From Planctomycetota bacterium (GTDB lineage: Bacteria > Planctomycetota > Planctomycetia > Pirellulales > Pirellulaceae), in assembly GCA_026692885.1 (NCBI GenBank), contig JAPLNJ010000354.1, positions 1 to 37,540 on the forward strand: a stretch of DNA of 37,540 nt, written 5' to 3'. Of this stretch, positions 1-8,186 are shown in pieces. The stretch's first letter is position 1, and each line of letters opens with the position of its first letter. The translations under genes were made by a program, and so were the position numbers. Under the pieces are notes generated by a model. That model made no database searches. It saw nothing but the letters and a program-made list of their open reading frames with translations, and had not been told where the DNA came from.

Positions 1-879
1 GCGGTGCCGGACCTGGAAGCGAAGCCGGCGGCCAAGATCAAGAAAGAAGCCGCCGCCATGAAGAAGACGCTCGACGGCGAAGGCTTGATCGCCGAGTTCG
101 TCGCGCCGCGACTCTGGGAGCATCCCAAGGGCGTCGATGGCGGCTTTACCGCGAACTCGCCCGCTGGCCGCCAGTGGGCCATCGAGCGAGCCAAGCGGAC
201 CATCGACATCGCCGACGCGTTGGGCACCAAGCTGATCGTGTTGTGGCTGGCCCGTGAAGGCACCTACATTCGCGAATCGAAGAACGCGATCGAAGCTTAC
301 AAGAACCTGCTGGACGCCATCAATCAGATGCTCGAGTATCACCCCAGCATCCAGATCGCGATCGAGCCCAAGCCGAACGAGCCGATGGACCATGCCTACC
401 TGCCCACCATCGGCCATGCCTTGGCCATCGCGTACCAGAGCGTCGACCCGCAGCGTGTGGGCGGGCTGATCGAAACGGCCCACGCGCTCTTGGCAGGCTT
501 GGATCCGTCGGACGAAATGGCTTTCGCGCTGTCGCACAACAAGTTGTGGAGCGTGCACCTGAACGACCAGAATGGCTTGAAGTTCGACCAAGACAAGTCG
601 TTCGGCACTGCGAATCTGCGGGGAGCCTACAATCAAGTCCGCGTGTTGGAACTGGGCGGGTATCCGGCTACGGGCCGCTTCGTGGGCTTGGACGTCAAGG
701 CCATGCGCACGCAAAAGGCCGCGAGCGCCCATCTGCACCTGACCAACAGCCGCGCCATCTTCCTGGCGTTGTTGGACAAGGTCCGCAGCTTCCCGAAGAA
801 GGTCGAGCAGCAATGCCTGGCCAACCAGGACTACGAGGCTTTGGAGTTCGAGGTGATCAAGCACCTGCTGGGACGCTAA
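1..879 (+). CDS. Xylose-isomerase-like TIM-barrel sugar isomerase (5' end outside window)
   Basis: The reading frame is open from base 1, so the N-terminus lies upstream of the window; the GTG at 4 is probably internal. The visible 292 codons look like the xylose isomerase superfamily. The segment IAIEPKPNEPMDHAY carries the acidic metal ligand of the barrel, followed by GLIETAHALLAG and LWSVHLNDQNG, which in this fold supply further metal-binding and catalytic residues. These enzymes interconvert aldoses and ketoses in the cytosol using divalent metal. The exact sugar cannot be told from this fragment; a xylose or rhamnose isomerase relative is most likely. The gene ends at TAA 877-879, and its last 12 codons plus stop are repeated immediately downstream. 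The next gene, dctA-like, is on the same strand 182 bases away. Confidence 0.75.
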   Translation, partial: AVPDLEAKPAAKIKKEAAAMKKTLDGEGLIAEFVAPRLWEHPKGVDGGFTANSPAGRQWAIERAKRTIDIADALGTKLIVLWLAREGTYIRESKNAIEAYKNLLDAINQMLEYHPSIQIAIEPKPNEPMDHAYLPTIGHALAIAYQSVDPQRVGGLIETAHALLAGLDPSDEMAFALSHNKLWSVHLNDQNGLKFDQDKSFGTANLRGAYNQVRVLELGGYPATGRFVGLDVKAMRTQKAASAHLHLTNSRAIFLALLDKVRSFPKKVEQQCLANQDYEALEFEVIKHLLGR

Positions 880-917
880 TGGAGTTCGAGGTGATCAAGC
901 ACCTGCTGGGACGCTAA
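842..917 (+). repeat. Perfect 38-bp tandem duplication of the isomerase gene tail
   Basis: Bases 842-879 and 880-917 are identical. The unit contains the last codons of the isomerase (EFEVIKHLLGR) and its TAA. Because the first copy keeps its stop codon, the second copy is outside the gene. It looks like a recent slippage or unequal-crossover event, or an assembly artefact. Confidence 0.95.
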
Positions 918-954
918 GGACCGGCGCATCAATAGGTGTCGGATTTTCAAAGTG

Positions 955-1005
955 GTCATCACGCTCCGCCGTGATGACATGTCGCGCACGCTGGAGCGTG
1001 ACGAC
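955..1005. repeat. Overlapping inverted repeats upstream of dctA
   Basis: Arms 955-963 and 970-978 (GTCATCACG / CGTGATGAC) are perfectly complementary around a 6-base loop. Bases 955-967 can instead pair with 993-1005 (12 of 13 match), and 987-1000 is a perfect short palindrome (CACGCTGGAGCGTG). The small and the large hairpin exclude each other. This may be a terminator or attenuator-like structure, or a dispersed palindromic element; there is no T-tract. Confidence 0.6.
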
Positions 1006-1061
1006 TACGATAGTCCCGACAGTTATTGGCCCACCCACCATGAAGAATCCAGGTACCCCTG

Positions 1062-2330
1062 ATGCAAACGCTCGTACCGCGGAAGCCCTGGTATCGACTG
1101 CTCTACGTTCAAGTCCTTCTGGCGGTCTTGCTCGGCATTCTGATCGGGTTTGTCTTTCCGCCGTTCGGAACGACTCTGAAGCCGCTGGGGGACGGGTTCA
1201 TCAAGCTGGTCAAGATGATGATCACGCCGATTATCTTTTGTACCGTCGTGCATGGGATCGCTTCGGTAGCCGACCTGAAAAAGCTTGGACGCATCGGCGG
1301 TAAGACGCTCCTCTACTTTGAAACGGTTTCCACAGCGGCACTGATCATCGGCTTGGTGGTGGTGAACATCCTCAAGCCTGGCGCCGGCTTCAACGTTGAT
1401 CCCCAGACATTGGAGGCCGACCTCAGCCACACCTACACGCAGACAGCCCAGGCGTTGAGCACGGTGGACTTCCTCCTGACCATCATTCCCAACACGTTCC
1501 TGGGTGCGTTCATATCGGGTGACCTGTTGCAGGTCCTGCTGATCGCGGTCCTCACCGCCTTGGCGATTTCGTTCATGGGCGAGCGTGGTCGACCGCTGCT
1601 GCAGGTGATCGAGTACGGCTCGGAAGTGTTCTTCGGCGTGATGCGCATCGTGGTCAAGGCGGCACCCCTCGGTGCCTTCGGAGCGATGGGCTTCACCGTC
1701 GGCAGTTACGGCATCGGCGTGCTGGGCCATCTGTTGGCGCTGATGGCTGGCTTCTACCTGACGGCAGCGATCTTTGTTATCGGGGTGCTGGGGCCGATTG
1801 CGTGGTACAGTGGCTTTTCGATCTTCCGATATCTGAATTACATCAAGGACGAACTGGTGCTGGTGCTCGGCACCAGTTCGTCGGAGACTGCGCTGCCGGG
1901 CATGATCGAGAAAATGCGGCGTCTGGGTTGTTCGGATTCAACGGTCGGTCTGGTGATCCCCACGGGTTACAGCTTCAACCTGGATGGCACCAACATCTAC
2001 ATGGCGATGGCTGTGGTATTCCTCGCCCAGGCCACCAACACGCCTCTCGATTTGCGGCAGCAGATCAGTTTGTTGTTGATTGCCATGATCACCTCCAAAG
2101 GCGCCAGCGGTGTCACCGGTGCGGGCTTCGTCACCTTGGCGGCGACCCTCCAGGCCGTGCCCAGTGTTCCGATCGAGTCGCTCGCGCTGCTGTTGGGCAT
2201 CGACCGCTTCATGAGCGAATGCCGCGCCATCACGAACCTGATCGGCAACGGCGTCGCGACCATCTTCATTAGTCGCTGGGAGAAGGAAGTGACGAAAGAA
2301 ACGCTGAACGCGAACCTGCGTCGGCCATAA
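1062..2330 (+). CDS. dctA: C4-dicarboxylate:cation symporter DctA
   Basis: 422 residues, the usual length for DctA. The protein is an inner-membrane symporter of the DAACS (SDF) family, which takes up succinate, fumarate, malate or acidic amino acids with cations. Family landmarks are clear: [21 protein letters not shown] near the N-terminus, the re-entrant loop serines in [13 protein letters not shown], the transport core [24 protein letters not shown]-like [12 protein letters not shown], and [19 protein letters not shown] at the C-terminus. The match along the whole length is to DctA rather than GltP. Start ATG 1062 is chosen because the conserved N-terminus begins right after it; an AGG about 9 bases upstream is a weak ribosome site. 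It converges on the TPR gene across a shared terminator. Confidence 0.95.
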   Translation: MQTLVPRKPWYRLLYVQVLLAVLLGILIGFVFPPFGTTLKPLGDGFIKLVKMMITPIIFCTVVHGIASVADLKKLGRIGGKTLLYFETVSTAALIIGLVVVNILKPGAGFNVDPQTLEADLSHTYTQTAQALSTVDFLLTIIPNTFLGAFISGDLLQVLLIAVLTALAISFMGERGRPLLQVIEYGSEVFFGVMRIVVKAAPLGAFGAMGFTVGSYGIGVLGHLLALMAGFYLTAAIFVIGVLGPIAWYSGFSIFRYLNYIKDELVLVLGTSSSETALPGMIEKMRRLGCSDSTVGLVIPTGYSFNLDGTNIYMAMAVVFLAQATNTPLDLRQQISLLLIAMITSKGASGVTGAGFVTLAATLQAVPSVPIESLALLLGIDRFMSECRAITNLIGNGVATIFISRWEKEVTKETLNANLRRP

Positions 2331-2366
2331 GAAAAAAGCCACGACCGGCAGGGCCGGTCGTGGCTT
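2331..2366 (-). terminator. Intrinsic terminator ending the nine-gene minus-strand cluster
   Basis: Bases 2336-2349 pair perfectly with 2353-2366 (14 bp, loop AGG). On the minus strand the stem is followed by a run of six Ts (complement of 2332-2337). It lies 32 bases after the stop of the TPR gene and 5 bases after the dctA stop. The T-tract is on the minus-strand side; in the plus direction the hairpin lacks a good T-tract and may work only partly. Confidence 0.9.
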
Positions 2367-2398
2367 CAGCACTCACTCACGATCAGAGAGACGAGTGG

Positions 2399-4729
2399 CT
2401 ATTTTTCGCTCACCGCCGTCTTGTTTTCCTTTTCCAGCCTCACGACAACCGCGAAGTCGGCTTCGGCTTTCTGCAGCTCGCCGAGTTTCTTGTAGGCCAA
2501 CGCACGGTTGCGGTAGGCCAAGTGGTTGCTCGGCTCGATCTCGATGGCCTTCGAGAAGTCCTCGGTGGCCTTGGCATAGTCAGCCATGCGGGCATAGGCG
2601 GCACCACGATTGTTATAGGCCAAGCTGTAGACTTCGTTCAGCGAAATCGACTTATTGAAATCGCTGATCGCCTCCTGGAGTTTACCGCCGGCCAGGAACG
2701 CACAACCGCGATTGTAGTACAGTTCCGCGTCCGGCTCTTTCACCTTCAGCAGCCGATCGTAATCGCGGATCGCGTAATCGTAACCACCGCGGAGCAGGTG
2801 CGTCGCGGCCCGGTCACGGAGGTAAGTGGCATTCTCCGGCTCACGCACGAGCAGGTCGTCATAGTGACTGACCGCCGTATCGTAGTCGCGATCACGGACG
2901 CAGTCTGCCGCTTCTTTCACGACCGTCTCCTTGGTCACGACGGTGTCGTCGTCGCCGCCAGAGTCAGGACCACCAGGGCCAGGTCCGTCACCAGAACCGG
3001 GGCCCGCACCGCCCGCCGCGACGATTTCATTGAAACCGGCAGTCGGAGCGCCACAGGCAGCCGTGGCGGCGACCGGACGCCCTTCCGTCTGGGCGGCTTT
3101 CGCAGCTTCGGCCGCTTCCCGCAATTTGGCTGCGGCGGCCGCCAATTTCTCGGACGCCAACTTGGCCTTCTCGGCAGCATTCTCTGCATCGCCCTTGTTG
3201 GCTTCGCCGGGTTTCTTCTCGGCAGTCGCCAGCCGGGTCTTCGCGGCCTTCATCGGTGATCCGGCCTGACCTAACAGCTTGCCAACCTCGGGGCAGGCCT
3301 GTCCGACCTTGCTCGCCACCTCGTCAGCCGTCTTGCCCACGTCGCCTTGATCCTTGGCCAAGCTCTCGCACTGCTCTTTGGCCAGTCCCTGTTCCTTGCC
3401 GGCTTCGCAAGCCTGGGCCACCTGTTTCTCTTTCTCAGCAGCCTTCTCAAGCGTCTCGGCACCCTTCAGCATGTCTTCGGCCGAGGCACCCTTACCGCTA
3501 CCTTCCGCGCCACGTCCCACGGCGAAGAAGCTCTGCGTCCCCGGAGGCAGCTCGGCTGTTGGAACTTTGAGCATGTAGCCATCCTTGCCCTCGGTGTCGG
3601 ATCCTAGGTACTGATCCTTCTCGGCATTGAACTTGCCATTGCCATCGGCATCACGATAGAAGTCGACGGCAATCAGAGGCACCTTGGTCTTCGCGGACTT
3701 GCCCTTCTGGCCCTTCTCGGCAGGCTTGGCATCGGCCGGCATGCCCTTTTCCAATTGGCTGGCATTGGCCACCAACGTGATCGTCTCACCCTGCTTCACT
3801 TTGGCCGGATAAACACCCAAGGGAGGCGCTGGCTTGCCGCTATTGCATTTTTCGCAGCCCTCGCCATTGCAGTTTGGACAAGCCGTTCCGGAGCAGGCCG
3901 GGCAGCCGCAGCCGGGACCGTGGGCACAGCCGCCAGTACCACCATGGCCACCGTCACTGTGTCCCCAATCGCCGTGATGTTCGTGCTCGACGCGATCAGC
4001 GTATTCGAAGTCGATCTTCGCCATCTGCATCATCGCGGCCGGGCGGCCCACGTCGCCCTTGATGGCGTGCAGTGGTTGCCACGGCGTATTACTGGTGTTG
4101 CTCTTATGGGCAAGGTTCCATAACCGCTGCCACTTGTCGATGGATTCGTCCAACTCCGGCACATGCTGCTTCGGGTCCAGCGCCAGCTTGCGCAGATTCT
4201 CGCCGCGATTCTTGTACGCCGAGGGCAGTTCCGGATCCAGCTTGATCGACTCGTTGAAGTCATTCTGAGCCGAGACCAACTCGTTCTTCTTCTGCAAAGC
4301 CAAACCACGTCCGTTATAAGCGTGGGCGTTCTTCGGATCCAACTCGATAGCTTTCGAGAAGTCCTTGATCGCGGCGTCCGTCTCATTGCGGTTCGTGCGC
4401 GCCATTCCGCGGTTGATGTACAATTCCGCGTTGGTCGGGTCTTGATTGATCGCTTGGGTGAAGCGATCGGCCGGAGCGGCTTCGGCTTCCTTAGCGGCCT
4501 CCTCACGAGCCGTTTGCTCTTTGACAAATTTCTTGTCTGCTTCGCTCAATGTGGCCAACGGAACCATCTTGATCTGGCCGTCGGCAAACTTCAGTTTGGC
4601 TTGATTCCCTTCCACACCGAGGTATTCGGCCTCGATCTTGGCCTTCCCTGTCGCGTCGGTCCATTCCCGCGCCGTAGCAACGGTGGCCAACAGTCCGACG
4701 ACCAGCATACTCATCGCCCAGCTTTTCAT
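2399..4729 (-). CDS. Exported TPR protein with SHD1-like N-terminus and Cys/His-rich centre
   Basis: 776 residues from ATG 4729, preceded by an AGGGGA ribosome site; the frame is open up to 5029, but only this start gives a signal peptide (about residues 1-20, ending ATA before REW). Order of parts: SHD1/SH3-like domain (about 21-72, REWTDATGKAKIEAEYLG); three TPR units (about 84-190); a Cys/His-rich segment (about 245-297) with CGCPACSG, CPNCNG and CEKCNSG clusters suited to metal binding; a calcium-loop-like DADGNGKFNAEKD (about 361); a long Ala/Lys/Glu-rich helical region (about 400-560); a Gly/Pro linker; and four or more TPRs at the C-terminus (about 610-776). TPRs bind protein partners, so a periplasmic scaffold is likely. 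It is the last gene of the cluster, directly before the terminator. Function unknown. Confidence 0.85.
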   Translation of the reverse strand: MKSWAMSMLVVGLLATVATAREWTDATGKAKIEAEYLGVEGNQAKLKFADGQIKMVPLATLSEADKKFVKEQTAREEAAKEAEAAPADRFTQAINQDPTNAELYINRGMARTNRNETDAAIKDFSKAIELDPKNAHAYNGRGLALQKKNELVSAQNDFNESIKLDPELPSAYKNRGENLRKLALDPKQHVPELDESIDKWQRLWNLAHKSNTSNTPWQPLHAIKGDVGRPAAMMQMAKIDFEYADRVEHEHHGDWGHSDGGHGGTGGCAHGPGCGCPACSGTACPNCNGEGCEKCNSGKPAPPLGVYPAKVKQGETITLVANASQLEKGMPADAKPAEKGQKGKSAKTKVPLIAVDFYRDADGNGKFNAEKDQYLGSDTEGKDGYMLKVPTAELPPGTQSFFAVGRGAEGSGKGASAEDMLKGAETLEKAAEKEKQVAQACEAGKEQGLAKEQCESLAKDQGDVGKTADEVASKVGQACPEVGKLLGQAGSPMKAAKTRLATAEKKPGEANKGDAENAAEKAKLASEKLAAAAAKLREAAEAAKAAQTEGRPVAATAACGAPTAGFNEIVAAGGAGPGSGDGPGPGGPDSGGDDDTVVTKETVVKEAADCVRDRDYDTAVSHYDDLLVREPENATYLRDRAATHLLRGGYDYAIRDYDRLLKVKEPDAELYYNRGCAFLAGGKLQEAISDFNKSISLNEVYSLAYNNRGAAYARMADYAKATEDFSKAIEIEPSNHLAYRNRALAYKKLGELQKAEADFAVVVRLEKENKTAVSEK

Positions 4730-4968
4730 GACTGCTATCCCCTGTTCTAGAAATAGGTTGCGCCGACTTACCGAACGCCACCAAAACCCAAAGTTCCCCA
4801 CCGCGGGATATACAAAAACCGCCCCGCGGAAACGACTTACCTTCTTTCCCCAACCATCCTGATCTCGCTCCCACTCCCTCTGGACACATCTTTCCAAGAG
4901 CCAAGCTCGGTCATGATCCAGCGGCCGTTCACAGTTTATAGCGATCGGCCCGCCGAATTGTACTCGTT

Positions 4969-7038
4969 CTAACCATATTTCGCCATGTATTTTGGCCAAC
5001 CACGACTTGCGACGCCTCCGGACGAACACAGCATCCCGACCAAGGTGCCATTATCGCGTCCGAGGACAAGGCGGTTCTGGCCCACGATCATTGCCGCCGA
5101 ACGCACGGCCACACGCACGCTCTGCTTCCACGCCGCTTGCCCGTCTGCGCGGACGGCGTGGACGAAACCCGCATTGTCGCCGAAATAAATCAGGTCATCG
5201 TCGCCAATGACAGGCGTCGATTCGACGGCGCCCTTGGCTTCGTATTCCCAGCGAATCCCGTGCGTATTGCCGTCGACGCAAACCAGCTTGCCTTTGTCCG
5301 ATTGCTTCGCCCGGACCAGACTGACGCCGACAAAAATGTCCCCGTCGCCGCTGATAACCGGCGAGGCGAGCATCTGGCCAGCGATGTGGACTTTCCAAGC
5401 CGACTTTCCGTCCATCCGGAACCCATACAGATGTTCGTCTCGACCGGCCACGACGACTGTCGCTCCCAGGGATAACGCCGGGGCAGAATTGATGAACCAA
5501 TCGGTCTTGCCGCGTTCCTCCAGCTGGTCCCAGAGGTTTCGGCCAAAGCTGCCGCTCAGGTCGATGGCGTACACAAAGGCATCTTCGCTGCCGATGTAGA
5601 GCACGTTCTGGTGGATAAGGCCGGCCGAATCAAATTTCTGCCGCGTCCGAAAATACGCAGCTTTCTTGAACTCGCCCGCAGCCGTGACTTTGTACAGACC
5701 TCCGCCGTAACCGGAGATGTAGGTGTTGCCCTGCTCGTCGACCACCGGGGCGGCCCAGCCCAGCGGTTCGCCCACCTCAATCGGGTCCCAAACCTTTTGG
5801 CCGTTCTGGTCCAAGCAGTGCAACACCCCGTCGCCGGCGTGCACGCGAAATAGGCCGTCGCTGCCGAGTACCGCAGTGGCAGGGATATGGGCGCCGGTGT
5901 CGTACTCCCACAGCTTTTCCAAGCCTTGATTCTTCCACTCCAAGGCCATGACTCGCTTACCCAGACACACGACAAACCGCGCTTTGCCAAACGGCATGGG
6001 GCAACAGCGAACCGGCGCCGTGGAATAGGCTTGGCCAGGAATTTGTTGGGGGTATTCCCAGACCACCTTGCCGGGCACCTTCTTCTCGGGCACCTTGGCG
6101 GGCTGGGCCTCGGACACCTTGGCAGGCTGCGCCTCGACGGCTTCACGAGATTCGTGTTCCGGCGGTGCAGCTCTGGCTGGGGATGATGGTGCAACTGGCT
6201 TGGGCCGGGGAGCATGTGTGGGCTCTTCGTACGCCGGCGCGACGGGTTCGACCGGCGCCGCAGGCCGCTTGACAGGCATCGACGGCGGTCGGATTTCCGG
6301 GGGCGGTGCCGCTGGTTCCGACGCAGCCGCCGCTGGCTGCAACACCGGCGGCGGAGCGGGTACGACAGGTGCGGATGGCGCGGTGGGTGTGGCGTGGACC
6401 ACTGGCGCGGGCGGCGTGTAGGGCGGCGAGTAAGGCGGCACCAGGGGTGGAGCCAGGGGTGGAGCCAGGGGTGCCGGGGCTGGTGCCGAGACCACCGGTG
6501 CGGCTGGCTGCGGAGGCGGCGCCATGGGAGCCGCGGACCAAGCGGGCGCGGCCGGCACGGGTGAAGCCGGGTAGGATGTAACAGCGGGTGCGGGAGGCAT
6601 CCGCTGTGCGGGTGGAACGGCCGGAGCCGAAGGCACTACCGGGGCCGCCGGCGCGGCGAACGGGGACGCCATTGCCGGAGGGGGGGGGAAGGACGGCACT
6701 CCCGGGAAAGCCGGCGGAACCAGCGACGGCGCCGGAGCAGCGGGAGCCGGTGGCGCAGGGGACGCATACGGTCCCGCGGCGGGGGCACCGGAAAACGCCG
6801 GAGCGCCAGGCAGCGGTGGGGCCGACGGCAGGATTGGAGCCCCCGGTGGACGCAACAGACTCGGCGGCGGAGCTGCCATCCCAGCGCCCAAAGGACTCTG
6901 GGGAGTCGCGGCAGGTGGCGCACCCGCGGGCTTTTCCTTGAACAGACCGATGCGTTTCTGCCCGCACACCTGGCAACTCAGCGGGGGGGTCGGCCGCCGG
7001 ACCTCGGCGCCACAGTGGCCGCATACAAAAGTCTTCAT
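4969..7038 (-). CDS. Zinc-ribbon protein with Pro/Ala linker and PQQ-like beta-propeller
   Basis: 689 residues. The N-terminus is a CxxC...CxxC zinc ribbon (C6, C9, C22, C25; FVCGHCG and LSCQVCG). Residues about 36-325 are a low-complexity Pro/Ala linker. From about 325 onward there are BamB/PQQ-type propeller blades, seen as repeating patterns such as VWDPIEV, GNTYISG, LYKVTAAGEF, YIGSEDAFVYAIDLSG, HLYGFRMDGKSAWKV, LVCVDGNTHGIRWEYEAKG and FVHAVRADGQAAWK. No signal peptide is visible, so the propeller seems cytosolic, unlike BamB. Such propellers usually serve as protein-binding platforms; PQQ binding or enzyme activity is not shown. ATG 7038 follows an AGAGGA site. It sits between the GrpE-like and TPR genes in the cluster. 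Confidence 0.85.
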   Translation of the reverse strand: MKTFVCGHCGAEVRRPTPPLSCQVCGQKRIGLFKEKPAGAPPAATPQSPLGAGMAAPPPSLLRPPGAPILPSAPPLPGAPAFSGAPAAGPYASPAPPAPAAPAPSLVPPAFPGVPSFPPPPAMASPFAAPAAPVVPSAPAVPPAQRMPPAPAVTSYPASPVPAAPAWSAAPMAPPPQPAAPVVSAPAPAPLAPPLAPPLVPPYSPPYTPPAPVVHATPTAPSAPVVPAPPPVLQPAAAASEPAAPPPEIRPPSMPVKRPAAPVEPVAPAYEEPTHAPRPKPVAPSSPARAAPPEHESREAVEAQPAKVSEAQPAKVPEKKVPGKVVWEYPQQIPGQAYSTAPVRCCPMPFGKARFVVCLGKRVMALEWKNQGLEKLWEYDTGAHIPATAVLGSDGLFRVHAGDGVLHCLDQNGQKVWDPIEVGEPLGWAAPVVDEQGNTYISGYGGGLYKVTAAGEFKKAAYFRTRQKFDSAGLIHQNVLYIGSEDAFVYAIDLSGSFGRNLWDQLEERGKTDWFINSAPALSLGATVVVAGRDEHLYGFRMDGKSAWKVHIAGQMLASPVISGDGDIFVGVSLVRAKQSDKGKLVCVDGNTHGIRWEYEAKGAVESTPVIGDDDLIYFGDNAGFVHAVRADGQAAWKQSVRVAVRSAAMIVGQNRLVLGRDNGTLVGMLCSSGGVASRGWPKYMAKYG

Positions 7039-7064
7039 CGTCGTCTCGCGTTCCTCTTAGGTCG

Positions 7065-7112
7065 GTAGGTCAGGCTTTCCAACCTGACGTCAGGCTGGAA
7101 AGCCTGACCTAC
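7065..7112. repeat. Twin-hairpin palindromic element, copy 1
   Basis: Two 20-base hairpins lie back to back. Hairpin A is 7069-7088, with loop TTCC and one mismatch. Hairpin B is 7089-7108, a perfect 8-bp stem with loop GGAA. The halves are also complementary to each other, so 7065-7081 pairs perfectly with 7096-7112 as one long stem. A second, diverged copy is at 18683-18733. It lies in the short gap between two genes of the cluster. Confidence 0.85.
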
Positions 7113-7122
7113 GGCGAGGACG

Positions 7123-8040
7123 TCACCTGACCGACACGTTCGCCTTGGAGTAGACCTTACCGTTATCCCGCAATACCACCCAGCCATAGACCTCCGCCAC
7201 TTCGACGCCGCGTTCTTTGGCGTTGTGGGCCTGCATGTCGTAGCGATCGCCGACCTGCGCAATGGTGATGCGATTCGGGATGCCTTCGCGTTCCAGCAGG
7301 GCGTGAACCCAGGCAATCAGTGCGTCCCTCAATCGCTCGTCGCCGGTCGGCTTCCAGCGGTAGAAGGCTTCGCCAACATCCTTCAGCATCCGGAGCTTGC
7401 GTTCGCTGTTCGCCGAGCGGAAATCCATCAACTGGCCGACCAAGCCCTGGCCGTCGTTGTCGCCAGCATACACTTCGGACAACAGTCGCCCGCTCAAGTA
7501 GGCAACCGCCGGATTGGAAGCGCCCTCCGGACCGAAGACGATCTGACTCCAGTTCCCCGCTCCCGCGCCGCCGGTGACGGGAATCCCGGTTGGGGTAGGA
7601 GCCGCTCGCACCGGCGCCGGCGGAGCGACGGGGGGCGGCGCCGCAACTACGATCGGCGCGGCCAGCGGCGGTGGCTCAGCGGCCGGCAGAGGCGGAAGTT
7701 CCACGGACGCCACGGGCGAGGCCGGCGGACGCTCCTGCGCGGCGACGGTCGGCGGTGCCGCTCTGACCACGGGGCGCGGCTTGACCTCTTCCTGTTCCTG
7801 AGGTTCTCGTGGCGGTGGTGGCTCGCGAAGTGGCGTGGGTGCCGCGGGCCGCGTGGCGGTCTTATTCGCGGCTGTGGCCGGGACTCGGCTCAGATGCTCG
7901 GACAGAGCATCCAGGACGATGCGGATGGCATGGAAACCTTCCTCAATCTTTTCGACGTGCGGCCGAAGCACCTCAATAATTTCCGCAAGGCTAGGCGCGC
8001 CGCCGGAATCAACTGCTGGTCTGCGTGGGTCATCGATCAT
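7123..8040 (-). CDS. GrpE-like protein with Pro/Ala-rich linker, partner of the SrfB-like ATPase
   Basis: 305 residues from ATG 8040, chosen over the upstream TTG at 8058 because AGGAG lies 7 bases before it. An N-terminal helix (LAEIIEVLRPHVEKIEEGF...) could form a coiled coil. A disordered Pro/Ala stretch follows (about 60-160), then a folded domain. The last 65 residues read like the GrpE C-terminal beta domain: an acidic DxxxH segment (VGDRYDMQAHNA, compare GrpE 'PLDPNVHQAI'), then VAEVYGWVVLRDNGKVYSKANVSV (shown in two parts here: VAEVYGWVVL, then RDNGKVYSKANVSV), matching the GrpE pattern of G-Y/W, G-R/K-V and AxVxV. GrpE releases ADP from Hsp70. The gene directly follows an Hsp70-fold ATPase gene, which supports a dedicated exchange-factor role. 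That role is inference; overall similarity is weak. Confidence 0.65.
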   Translation of the reverse strand: MIDDPRRPAVDSGGAPSLAEIIEVLRPHVEKIEEGFHAIRIVLDALSEHLSRVPATAANKTATRPAAPTPLREPPPPREPQEQEEVKPRPVVRAAPPTVAAQERPPASPVASVELPPLPAAEPPPLAAPIVVAAPPPVAPPAPVRAAPTPTGIPVTGGAGAGNWSQIVFGPEGASNPAVAYLSGRLLSEVYAGDNDGQGLVGQLMDFRSANSERKLRMLKDVGEAFYRWKPTGDERLRDALIAWVHALLEREGIPNRITIAQVGDRYDMQAHNAKERGVEVAEVYGWVVLRDNGKVYSKANVSVR

Positions 8041-8146
8041 GGTGTCGCTCCTGCTCAAGAAGTACGAAGGACTAAGTACGAAGTAAGGAATACGAATCGC
8101 ACAACCCCAAGCATGACGGACGTGAAATCAAGCAAACCCCGCGTCC

Positions 8147-8174
8147 AATCCTTAATCCTTAATCCTTAATCCTT
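8147..8174. repeat. Four tandem copies of AATCCTT
   Basis: A 7-base unit is repeated four times perfectly in the gap between the SrfB-like and GrpE-like genes. The nearby bases 8059-8095 also hold imperfect repeats of AAGTACGAAG. These are slippage-prone simple repeats; copy number may vary between strains. Confidence 0.9.
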
Positions 8175-8186
8175 CGCCCTTACCAA

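Noticed and set aside
8147..8174. CRISPR-like repeat array
   Set aside because: The units are 7 bases with no spacers; it is a simple tandem repeat. No CRISPR array was seen anywhere in the window.
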